Assembly: GCA_024640925.1 (NCBI GenBank)
Contig: JAHEEB010000192.1
Span: 1-7,306 of the forward strand
From: Bacteroidota bacterium
Lineage (GTDB): Bacteria; Bacteroidota; Bacteroidia; Bacteroidales; UBA10428
DNA: 7,306 nt
Direction of reading: 5' to 3'
Shown here: piece by piece, positions 1 to 5,948 of the stretch
Layout of the letters: the number at the start of each line of letters is the position of its first letter
How positions within the stretch are numbered: the first letter of the stretch is position 1
Position numbers and translations under genes: made by a program
Notes under the pieces: generated by a model
What the model was told of the DNA's origin: nothing
What the model saw: only the letters and a program-made list of their open reading frames with translations
Databases searched by the model: none

Positions 1-2023
1 TTATATAATAGTTTCCATTAATACCATTTGGCAGCTTAAACGAAGCTGTATTCTTATAATTCTGATTGGGTTGTAATGAAGTTTGGTTTGAAACATTTCC
101 CAGGTAGATATCTACATTTGTATCATAAATAGTATCTGTTGAAAGATAAAAGAAATCGGTCCACTGACCAATAGTGGCACCTTTACCAGTGTTCAGTATT
201 TGCCAGTCAATCTGTATATTCTGTCCGGAAAATGCAGATTGTGGTGTATTCACAGAAGATACAATCAGATCGGGTAATTCTCTGATGGTAAAGGATTGAA
301 TTGGTCCTTCAGTACTGCATTGGGCATTTTTTGAGATAACCTGCCAGTTATAAGTTTCTCCATAATCCAGAGAAGAAAATCGGTAAGAGATTTGGTTAAT
401 ATTTTGAATGATAGGGAAGAGTGGTTTTGTAGCAGAACTCCGCCAAAGAAATATATCATACATATTGGAATTACTGCCAGGTATCCATGATAAAACAACC
501 GGCTTTGACAGGTTCATGGATTTGTCTTCTGGAATCATGTTATAAGCAGGCAGAGGTGGTTCAACATTTGAGATTCTGACGGAAAGATTATAGTAACACC
601 CTTTCTCATTATAGCACTCAACAGTATAAACCGTAGTAGATTCCGGGTTAACTTTGATTGATTTTGTTGTATCACCTGTAGACCAGGAATAACTAACTGC
701 ATTTTGAACGGTAAGAGTTACTTCCTTTCCTGGACAAACAATAGAATCAGGGGTAATGCTAATTATCGGGGGAGTAACAATTTCAACAAAAACAGTATCG
801 GTATATGTTTCGCAAGCAAACGGACCTGTATACTCTAATATATACTGACCCGATTTGGAAACAATGATTGAAGATTCTGTTTCACCGGTTGACCATTTTA
901 TATTGTTTTTTATATTAGAAGTTAAAGAAATGCTTTCAGGACAATTTGTTTCACCGGTATTTAGAAAAATTTCAGGAACACCAATACAGCCTGTACCAAT
1001 TATTTCAACAGCTGAATCTCCTTCTTCTGTGGTAATAATGAGCTCTGCCTTCACCTCCCCTACAATGGGAGGTATAAAAGATACCGGAATTTCTAGTTGG
1101 TCCTCTCTTGTTAAGACAACTGGAAAGGTGATTTCAGTTATGGAAAAATCGTCTCCGACAATAAATGCTCCATTAATCTGGAGAGTATCACACCCCAGAT
1201 TTGAAATGTAAAGTGATTTTGTTGAAGTTTTATGCGGCAAAACCGGCGGGAGATATAATGGTTGTTCTGAGAGTTTGATACCATTCATCGGGCTGTTTGT
1301 ATACATCACAAAATTGCGTATCGAGTGCAAATCATTTGCAGCTCCGGTTCCTGAGGTAAACCCCATATAGCCTGCGTAATTTATTTCATAGAAACCTTCG
1401 AGGTATAAAACATCGTTTATGTAAACCTGAATTGTTCCCTGATCATATGTCACGCGCATATGATTATATGTTGATTGTCTTAAGATACTTACACTATTTA
1501 ATGTGGGCTGAGAAGTTGTACATTCGTTATAATTGCTATAACCATCACCATAACGAATCTGAAGTTCCGGGTTAGCTCCACAGCCGTTGTCGTATGTATC
1601 AAGGATAATTAGCATGCCTTTGGGATTTGAAGGTATACCCACTCCACTGCCAAATACAAAACCAGTTGGAGGGGTTGCCAGAAAACAAAAAGCAATTCCA
1701 TCGGCTGCTGTTCCATCATATATGCGGTAGTCAAATTCTGCCACCCAACTGTTACATGACCCCAGGTTAATCGGCTTTTTATAGAATACGGCTCCACTCG
1801 TCCAGTTTTGAGCCGGACAAATTATAACTTCATCTGCATCTGTATTCGCATCTCCGGGTGTATCGCCTAAACTACTTGAGCCTTCAAACATCCATCCCGA
1901 TGTATCAACAGGAGAGCCTTGCAGGGTAGCATATACATAAAGTTCTGAAGATTGAGAGTAAGATTTTGTCTGGATAAATAAAAATAAAATACTTCCTAAT
2001 AAATAAAGAATGTTCTTTTTCAT
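1..2023 (-). CDS. Secreted multidomain L-type lectin-like surface protein (partial, C-terminus outside window)
   Basis: The frame is open without a stop from the ATG at 2021-2023 to the left edge, giving 674 residues. Residues 1-24 form a signal peptide: MKKN, a hydrophobic stretch, then probable cleavage near YSQ/S. Residues about 30-242 look like an L-type (legume/ConA-like) lectin fold. Hallmarks are ADGIAF (107-112) with Asp108, the LDTYDN strand (141-146) in the metal-binding region, and GYMGFTSGTG (218-227) followed by His233. Next come an ASH/choice-of-anchor-D-like domain (about 262-344), two Ig-like domains (about 349-415 and 418-484) sharing STGET/STGDT motifs, an FN3-like domain (about 488-580) and the start of a CARDB-like domain (from about 584, PDLIVSSV). 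This architecture is typical of Bacteroidota exported adhesins. A type IX secretion C-terminal domain would be expected but lies outside the window. Sugar binding is inferred. It is transcribed away from the polysaccharide genes and is probably a separate unit. Confidence 0.85.
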   Translation of the reverse strand, partial: MKKNILYLLGSILFLFIQTKSYSQSSELYVYATLQGSPVDTSGWMFEGSSSLGDTPGDANTDADEVIICPAQNWTSGAVFYKKPINLGSCNSWVAEFDYRIYDGTAADGIAFCFLATPPTGFVFGSGVGIPSNPKGMLIILDTYDNGCGANPELQIRYGDGYSNYNECTTSQPTLNSVSILRQSTYNHMRVTYDQGTIQVYINDVLYLEGFYEINYAGYMGFTSGTGAANDLHSIRNFVMYTNSPMNGIKLSEQPLYLPPVLPHKTSTKSLYISNLGCDTLQINGAFIVGDDFSITEITFPVVLTREDQLEIPVSFIPPIVGEVKAELIITTEEGDSAVEIIGTGCIGVPEIFLNTGETNCPESISLTSNIKNNIKWSTGETESSIIVSKSGQYILEYTGPFACETYTDTVFVEIVTPPIISITPDSIVCPGKEVTLTVQNAVSYSWSTGDTTKSIKVNPESTTVYTVECYNEKGCYYNLSVRISNVEPPLPAYNMIPEDKSMNLSKPVVLSWIPGSNSNMYDIFLWRSSATKPLFPIIQNINQISYRFSSLDYGETYNWQVISKNAQCSTEGPIQSFTIRELPDLIVSSVNTPQSAFSGQNIQIDWQILNTGKGATIGQWTDFFYLSTDTIYDTNVDIYLGNVSNQTSLQPNQNYKNTASFKLPNGINGNYYI

Positions 2024-2543
2024 TGGTTGGAATTTTGGGTTATAAAAAAATTTTACTGTTAATTATGGTAAATTACCTAAAGAATTACAGTAACTAATTA
2101 ACAAGTGTTATTTGAGAATATTTCCATAATAAGTTGGGTTTAGGTCAACATAAATAATTGGCTTACAAGACTTTGAAATAAAGAAATGTAATCTATAGGG
2201 TTAAAAGGTAAAGTGTTTATTATTGCGAATATATGATAGAAATTTATATTATAAAAAAAAATATTTTGAAAAGCGCAATTACCCAATTATTCAAAAGATT
2301 ACACATAGTTTAAAAAAAATGAAAGGACTTTTATTGGCTTGAATCCGGGTTTAACAACGCTGGCAGGTCTGAAGACGCAGCCAGTTTGGTTTACATGGGG
2401 AGCTCACCGTAAAAGGTATAAAGTTTTTATTCGGCATCCAATGGGGAAAGCCTCTGGGATGAAAAGATTCAACAAACAACAACAAAATTTCCTTTATTAA
2501 CAGAATTTCTCCCTCCTTTAGCTAGATAACAGAGGTTATACAC
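2024..2543. other. AT-rich intergenic region between divergent genes
   Basis: No convincing gene is present. The left two thirds (to about 2340) is very AT-rich with poly-A runs and should hold the promoter of the minus-strand lectin gene, but I found no clear TAnnTTTG box there on the minus strand. The right part (2353-2523) is a diverged copy of the repeat found again at 7157-7283. If transcription of the NusG-like gene starts in this gap, the region would be a long structured leader, as in UpxY-controlled capsule operons. The sequence does not prove that. Confidence 0.6.
2353..2523 (+). repeat. Interspersed hairpin repeat, copy 1 (degenerate)
   Basis: This is a diverged copy of 7157-7283. 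The first 26 bases (2353-2378) are identical to 7157-7182. They include a hairpin arm pair CTGGCAGGTCT / AGACGC(A)GCCAG, here with one arm mutated (A2379 against T7183). After a variable middle that is longer in this copy, similarity resumes at GATTCAACAA (2467-2476) and at CAGAATTTCTCCCTCCTTTAGC (2501-2522, with small differences). The right-hand G-rich arm present in copy 2 is lost here. No ORF and no transposase are inside, so it looks like a MITE-like or REP-like intergenic repeat. Confidence 0.7.
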
Positions 2544-3143
2544 ATGTCCTATGCTGAAACAGGTTATCAAAAAACAGAAATATCTAATCGATTGATTATT
2601 TTTGCATCCTACTTTATCTTTCAATCATTGGAAAAAACAAAACAAACCCGAAAACTCTGGTATGCGCTTTACACGCGACCACGTTATGAGAAAAAAGCCC
2701 AGGTTTTTCTTCAGGAAAAGGGAATAGAGGTGTTTCTCCCTCTTTACAAAACATTGCGCCAATGGAGCGACAGAAAAAAATTTGTTGAACTTCCTTTATT
2801 TAGTTCCTACATATTTGTTCATACCGATGCCCAGGAATTTCATTCTGTATTGAGTACGGTTGGAATTGTAAAATTTGTTTCCTTCGAAGGTAAAGCAGTT
2901 CCCATTCCTCAAAGGCAAATGGAAAACTTATTTTTACTTATCAACGGAAGTATAGAGATTGAAAAGACTCATAAGGTATTCAAACCTGGCCAGAAAGTTA
3001 AGGTTTGTGTTGGCCCGATGCAGGGATTAACAGGGGAGCTGGTAAAAGCCGGGAGTAAAGACAGGGTTTTAATTCGTTTCGAACATATCAACCAGAATTT
3101 ACTGGTGAACATTCCTGCTAATTTTCTTGTTAGTAATTATTAA
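2544..3143 (+). CDS. NusG-family transcription antiterminator, UpxY-like
   Basis: The protein is 199 residues from the ATG at 2544. Residues about 37-135 form an NGN domain beginning with KLWYALYTRPRYEKK, with the characteristic FLPLYKT...WSDRKK and PLFSSYIFVHTD segments. Residues about 147-195 form a KOW domain, PGQKVKV then GPMQGLTGELV. This is the pattern of specialised NusG paralogues (UpxY/RfaH/LoaP class) that bind RNA polymerase and promote read-through of surface-polysaccharide operons. Position as first gene before an export lipoprotein supports the UpxY role. The N-terminus is doubtful. Residues 1-36 do not resemble the NGN domain, and no ATG lies between. A TTG at 2628-2630 would give a 171-residue protein starting MEKTKQTRKLWYALYT, closer to the family's usual length, and a TATTTTTG -7-like box lies at 2597-2604. 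A housekeeping NusG is less likely because ribosomal genes are absent nearby. Confidence 0.88.
   Translation: MSYAETGYQKTEISNRLIIFASYFIFQSLEKTKQTRKLWYALYTRPRYEKKAQVFLQEKGIEVFLPLYKTLRQWSDRKKFVELPLFSSYIFVHTDAQEFHSVLSTVGIVKFVSFEGKAVPIPQRQMENLFLLINGSIEIEKTHKVFKPGQKVKVCVGPMQGLTGELVKAGSKDRVLIRFEHINQNLLVNIPANFLVSNY
2597..2604 (+). promoter_or_regulatory. Possible Bacteroidota -7 box (TATTTTTG) inside the annotated NusG-like N-terminus
   Basis: TATTTTTG fits TAnnTTTG exactly and is followed by GCATCC, a common look for Bacteroidota start regions. It lies 24 bases before the TTG at 2628. No good TTTG is visible at the expected -33 position around 2570-2577, so the assignment is tentative. If real, the coding sequence must begin downstream, at TTG 2628. 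Confidence 0.35.
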
Positions 3144-3172
3144 AGATTATTATTAATTTCGCGCAACCAGAC

Positions 3173-3200
3173 AGCCCTTGTAGGGCTAATTTTATTTTTA
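3173..3200 (+). terminator. Terminator-like hairpin after the NusG-like gene
   Basis: AGCCCT (3173-3178) and AGGGCT (3182-3187) form a perfect 6-bp stem with a TGT loop, followed by the T-rich tail AATTTTATTTTTA. It lies 30 bases after the stop codon of the NusG-like gene and about 185 bases before the export gene. It could simply end the regulator transcript, or it could be a site that the antiterminator overrides so that downstream genes are expressed. The stem is short, so efficiency may be moderate. Confidence 0.55.
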
Positions 3201-3296
3201 CAGAAAACCAGACCTGCGAGCTCTGTAAATTACAGTCAACCAGCTACATAACCTCGTCGTCACCTAAATTTTACACTGTGACTGACGGGGCGAAGC

Positions 3297-3327
3297 TTTA
3301 GATAAATAGTAGATTTTCAGATTTTTG
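3297..3327 (+). promoter_or_regulatory. Weak candidate promoter for the export lipoprotein gene
   Basis: GATTTTTG (3320-3327) matches TAnnTTTG except for its first base, and TTTAG at 3297-3301 is a weak -33 candidate 18 bases upstream. The box ends 45 bases before the ATG at 3373. This is a pattern match only. Confidence 0.3.
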
Positions 3328-3372
3328 CACATTCATAATTAGATAACTCCCCACTTATAAATATTTATTCGC

Positions 3373-4158
3373 ATGAAGAACAAATTATTCATCATTATAA
3401 TCTCATTGTTGGTTGTTGCTTCTTGCACGCGCTACAAGGATATTGTATACCTGCAGAATAATATAAGTGCTTCCGATACTACATCTGTTGGTTTCTATCC
3501 ATACCAGGTACCTACCTATAAAATCCAAACAAGGGATGTACTTTATATCCGCATATTATCCATGAACCGTGAGGTTGCAGAAATAATGAATACAACTCCT
3601 TCATCGGTTGCAAATCTTTATTCAACCGAAGCAAGTTTTTATATTTATGGGTACAATGTCGATGATTCCGGAAATGTTGAAATTCCGATTGTGGGAAAAG
3701 TTAAAGTATTGGATAAAACTCTCGAAGAGGCCAGGACTGCTATTGTAGAGCAGACCATGCGATTTTTGAAAGAACCAACAGTTATCATAAAACTTGTTTC
3801 ATTTAAATATTCTGTCCTGGGAGAAGTTGTCAGGCCTGGATGCTATATAAATTACAATAACCAGCTTACCGTACTTGAAGCTATAAGTCAGGCTGGCGAT
3901 ATTACAGTTTTTGGAAACCGGAAAAGAGTAATGGTTATAAGGCCTGGTGTCGATGGAACAAAGACCTTTGAATTAAACCTTACGGATGTTAAGTTACTCG
4001 GTTCCGAAGGGTTCTATTTATTACCCAACGATTTGGTATATGTTTCCCCATTAAGAACCAAAAATTTCAGGAACAATATTCCTATTTTAACTGTAGTTCT
4101 TGGAGCAATAACAACCACTGTTTTGGTGCTAAATTACATTAATCCACCTACTCGATAA
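3373..4158 (+). CDS. Polysaccharide export outer-membrane lipoprotein (Wza/OMA family)
   Basis: The protein is 261 residues. The N-terminus is a lipoprotein signal: MKNK, a run of isoleucine and leucine, then a lipobox VAS-C with the lipidated Cys at residue 18, followed by TRYKDIVYLQ, typical of Bacteroidota export lipoproteins. Residues about 45-140 are the polysaccharide export (Poly_export) domain, including TRDVLYIRI and the segment VDDSGNVEIPIVGKVKV. Residues about 145-200 form an SLBB-type domain: YSVLGEVVRPGCY, then LTVLEAISQAGDI. Residues about 237-257 are a C-terminal hydrophobic segment, as in Bacteroidota homologues. In this family the protein forms the periplasm-to-surface channel for capsule or exopolysaccharide. 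The usual partner, a Wzc-like chain-length kinase, does not follow; gmd comes next after 188 bases. The ATG start is set by the signal peptide, and no Shine-Dalgarno sequence is seen. Confidence 0.92.
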   Translation: MKNKLFIIIISLLVVASCTRYKDIVYLQNNISASDTTSVGFYPYQVPTYKIQTRDVLYIRILSMNREVAEIMNTTPSSVANLYSTEASFYIYGYNVDDSGNVEIPIVGKVKVLDKTLEEARTAIVEQTMRFLKEPTVIIKLVSFKYSVLGEVVRPGCYINYNNQLTVLEAISQAGDITVFGNRKRVMVIRPGVDGTKTFELNLTDVKLLGSEGFYLLPNDLVYVSPLRTKNFRNNIPILTVVLGAITTTVLVLNYINPPTR

Positions 4159-4346
4159 ATGGTGGTTAATAACCTGGACAAAGTGCAGTCCCTCTCGGAG
4201 AAAGGAGTGAGGTGAATTTGGGCCTCAAACATAATTTTTCATTCTATCTAAATATCCCGGCTTTTGGTCAAAATATGAGCTCCTTATCAAGTTACATCAA
4301 CTAATTTTGTACCTGAATCTATTATTGATAAATCAAACTTTTTACG
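4159..4346 (+). other. Intergenic spacer with degenerate G-rich repeat-like stretch
   Basis: No gene is present. The segment at 4189-4215 (TCCCTCTCGGAG, then AAAGGAGTGAGGTG) resembles a worn-down version of pyrimidine/purine hairpin repeats such as the one at 7271-7292, but no clean stem or T-run is left. The right half contains the promoter candidate for gmd. Confidence 0.3.
4302..4309 (+). promoter_or_regulatory. Candidate Bacteroidota -7 box upstream of gmd
   Basis: TAATTTTG fits TAnnTTTG exactly and is followed by TACC. It ends 37 bases before the gmd ATG. No TTTG is found at the expected -33 distance around 4279. With the 188-base gap, this suggests gmd may have its own promoter rather than depend only on read-through from the export gene. 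Confidence 0.4.
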
Positions 4347-5468
4347 ATGGAAAACCAAAAAGTTGCTTTAATTACCGGTATTACCGGACAAGATGGTGCC
4401 TACCTGGCTGAATACCTGTTAAAGAAAGGATATATGGTACACGGTACCAAACGCAGAAGTTCTATGTTCAATACCGATCGTATTGATCACCTATATGAGG
4501 ACCCCCATGTTGAACATCAGAATTTTTCCCTGCATTATGCCGATTTAACAGACTCTACCAATCTTATCCGAATAGTTCAGGAAACTCAACCTGACGAAAT
4601 ATATAATTTGGCTGCTATGAGCCATGTAAAGGTTTCTTTCGACACACCGGAATATACAGCCAACGCCGATGGTATTGGTACATTGCGTATTCTGGAAGCA
4701 ATCAGGCTTCTTGGATTGAGTGAGAAAACCAGGTTCTACCAGGCTTCAACCAGTGAATTATATGGACTTGTTCAGGAAGTACCCCAATCTGAAAGCACTC
4801 CCTTTTATCCACGCAGTCCGTATGCTGTGGCAAAACTTTATGGGTACTGGATTACAGTAAATTACCGCGAAGCTTATAATTTGTATGCCTGCAATGGTAT
4901 TTTATTCAACCACGAATCTCCGGTCAGGGGTGAAACCTTTGTTACACGTAAAATAACCCGGGCAGCAGCACGTATTGCTCTTGGACTTCAGGATAAATTA
5001 TTTCTCGGAAACCTTTCTTCAAAGCGCGACTGGGGACATGCAAAAGACTATGTTAAGGCAATGTACCTTATTTTACAACAGGAAAAGCCTGAAGATTATG
5101 TTATTGCAACCGGTGTTACTACCGAAATCCGCGATTTTGTGAGATTAACATTTGCTGAACTGGGCATTGAACTGGAATTTAAAGGCAAAGGGGTTGACGA
5201 AATTGCAGTAGTGGCCTCGTGCAACAATCCTGAATTCAAACTGGAAAAAGGAAAACAGGTTCTTGCAGTTGATCCACGATATTTCAGGCCTACCGAGGTT
5301 GATTTATTAATTGGAGACCCAACCAAAGCCAAAACAAAACTGGGATGGGAACCAAAATACGATTTAAAAGCTCTGGTTAAAGATATGATCTGGTCCGATG
5401 TGAAACTCATGAAAAAAGAACAATATCTGAAAGATGGCGGTTTCAAGATTATGAATTATTATGAATAG
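4347..5468 (+). CDS. gmd: GDP-mannose 4,6-dehydratase
   Basis: This is a full-length 373-residue short-chain dehydrogenase (extended SDR) converting GDP-D-mannose to GDP-4-keto-6-deoxy-D-mannose with bound NADP. The Rossmann motif is TGITGQDG (Gly11, Gly14, Gly17). The loop [16 protein letters not shown] (about 35-50) is the family's cofactor and subunit-interface signature. The catalytic set is Thr135, Glu137 (STSELYG), Tyr159 and Lys163 (YAVAK), all offset by +3 from the E. coli enzyme as I recall it. Other signatures are NHESP...[11 protein letters not shown] (188-204), [13 protein letters not shown] (228-240) and [16 protein letters not shown] (309-324). Position 193 is Val where most homologues have Arg (SPRRGETF), a single unusual change. 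The stop TAG at 5466-5468 lies within the first unit of a heptamer array. With fcl downstream it makes GDP-L-fucose. Confidence 0.97.
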   Translation: MENQKVALITGITGQDGAYLAEYLLKKGYMVHGTKRRSSMFNTDRIDHLYEDPHVEHQNFSLHYADLTDSTNLIRIVQETQPDEIYNLAAMSHVKVSFDTPEYTANADGIGTLRILEAIRLLGLSEKTRFYQASTSELYGLVQEVPQSESTPFYPRSPYAVAKLYGYWITVNYREAYNLYACNGILFNHESPVRGETFVTRKITRAAARIALGLQDKLFLGNLSSKRDWGHAKDYVKAMYLILQQEKPEDYVIATGVTTEIRDFVRLTFAELGIELEFKGKGVDEIAVVASCNNPEFKLEKGKQVLAVDPRYFRPTEVDLLIGDPTKAKTKLGWEPKYDLKALVKDMIWSDVKLMKKEQYLKDGGFKIMNYYE

Positions 5469-5505
5469 TGATCTGTGATCTGTGATGAGTGAGCAGTGAG
5501 CAGTA
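5464..5505 (+). repeat. Heptamer tandem array 1 (ANNNGTG units) at the gmd stop codon
   Basis: Six 7-base units are in phase: AATAGTG, ATCTGTG, ATCTGTG, ATGAGTG, AGCAGTG, AGCAGTA. The first unit contains the gmd stop codon TAG. Part of this array (5467-5486) is the left arm of the inverted repeat around the four-helix-bundle gene. Confidence 0.85.
5467..5486 (+). repeat. Inverted repeat, left arm
   Basis: AGTGATCTGTGATCTGTGAT pairs with 5880-5899, with 13 uninterrupted pairs between 5468-5480 and 5886-5898. The arm overlaps the gmd stop codon. Confidence 0.8.
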
Positions 5506-5536
5506 ATGAAATTCATAAAACCCTGGATATTCAATT

Positions 5537-5887
5537 ATGAAATCACATCGGGACCTGGAAGTTTGGAAAATGAGTATAGATTTAGTTACAAATGTATATA
5601 AGATATCAGAAAGTTTTCCGGTTTCAGAGCAGTTCAGCTTAACAAGCCAGATAAAACGATCAGCAGTCTCAGTTCCCAGCAATATAGCTGAGGGAGCAGG
5701 CCGTAATAGTAAAGCTGAGTTTAAGCGTTTTCTTTACATATCACTTGGTTCTCTCGCTGAATTAGAAACTCAGTTGATTATTGCTGACAAGCTTAAATTT
5801 CATTCAACTGATTCAATGATCAACGATATTATAATCATAAGAAAGATGATTTTTGGTTTAATTAAATCATTAAAAACAGATCACTGA
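5537..5887 (+). CDS. Four-helix-bundle protein, 23S rRNA intervening-sequence protein (IVP/S23) family
   Basis: The protein is 116 residues, the usual length for this family. Signature segments are HRDLEVWKMSIDLVTNVYK (4-22), FPVSEQFSLTSQIKRSAVSVPSNIAEGAGR (27-56) and EFKRFLYISLGSLAELETQLIIA (60-82), followed by a last helix to residue 113. The fold is an antiparallel four-helix bundle related to proteins encoded in 23S rRNA intervening sequences, and to the Avd accessory protein of diversity-generating retroelements. Its biochemical role is not established; RNA or nucleic-acid binding is the usual suggestion. It has no evident role in sugar metabolism. It lies 68 bases after gmd and 61 bases before fcl. 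The C-terminal residues TDH and the TGA stop (5885-5887) are encoded by array 2, which suggests the ORF end and the repeat evolved together. Confidence 0.9.
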   Translation: MKSHRDLEVWKMSIDLVTNVYKISESFPVSEQFSLTSQIKRSAVSVPSNIAEGAGRNSKAEFKRFLYISLGSLAELETQLIIADKLKFHSTDSMINDIIIIRKMIFGLIKSLKTDH

Positions 5888-5899
5888 TCACAGATCACT
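5880..5899 (+). repeat. Inverted repeat, right arm
   Basis: ATCACTGATCACAGATCACT is the reverse complement of 5467-5486 at 19 of 20 positions. It includes the stop codon of the four-helix-bundle gene. Confidence 0.8.
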
Positions 5900-5937
5900 G
5901 ATCACTAATCACTGATCACTAATCACTGATCACTAAT
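5882..5937 (-). repeat. Heptamer tandem array 2, inverted relative to arrays 1 and 3
   Basis: Eight units of CACNNAT are in phase. The last six form three exact copies of the 14-mer CACTGATCACTAAT (5896-5909, 5910-5923, 5924-5937). Read on the minus strand the units are ATTAGTG, ATCAGTG and ATCTGTG, the same ANNNGTG pattern as arrays 1 and 3. The stop codon of the four-helix-bundle gene is in the first unit. The array ends 11 bases before the fcl ATG. Confidence 0.88.
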
Positions 5938-5948
5938 AACCATTTACC

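Larger units (their letters stand above)
5464..5937 (+). mobile_element. IVS-like cassette: four-helix-bundle ORF enclosed by inverted heptamer arrays
   Basis: The left arm 5467-5486 and right arm 5880-5899 are inverted repeats pairing at 19 of 20 positions, the one mismatch being T5481 against T5885. They enclose a loop of about 390 bases holding an IVP-family ORF. The layout matches 23S rRNA intervening sequences, whose ends pair into a stem cleaved by RNase III and which may encode this protein family. Here the cassette separates gmd and fcl, which are commonly neighbours. No transposase or target-site duplication was identified, so mobility is inferred. Confidence 0.45.

Noticed and set aside
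855..1211. 118-residue open frame on the plus strand
   Set aside because: It lies wholly inside the minus-strand lectin gene, which has a signal peptide and recognisable domains in the other frame. The plus-strand translation has no family features.
2319..2342. Tiny ORF ATGAAAGGACTTTTATTGGC...TGA
   Set aside because: It encodes only seven residues in an AT-rich gap without a ribosome binding site or conservation evidence.
5096..5446. 116-residue open frame on the minus strand
   Set aside because: It is antisense to the conserved C-terminal half of gmd, with no family features.
5449..5682. 77-residue open frame on the minus strand
   Set aside because: It crosses array 1 and the antisense of the four-helix-bundle gene, which has clear family signatures on the plus strand.
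5467..5899. Invertible (phase-variable) segment between inverted repeats
   Set aside because: Bacteroidota capsule loci do use inversions, but those normally flip promoters. Here the arms are low-complexity heptamers flanking a whole ORF, no recombinase is in the window, and no promoter is seen inside. It cannot be excluded without read evidence.
5882..5937. CRISPR-like array
   Set aside because: Units are 7 bases with no spacers, so this is a simple tandem repeat.
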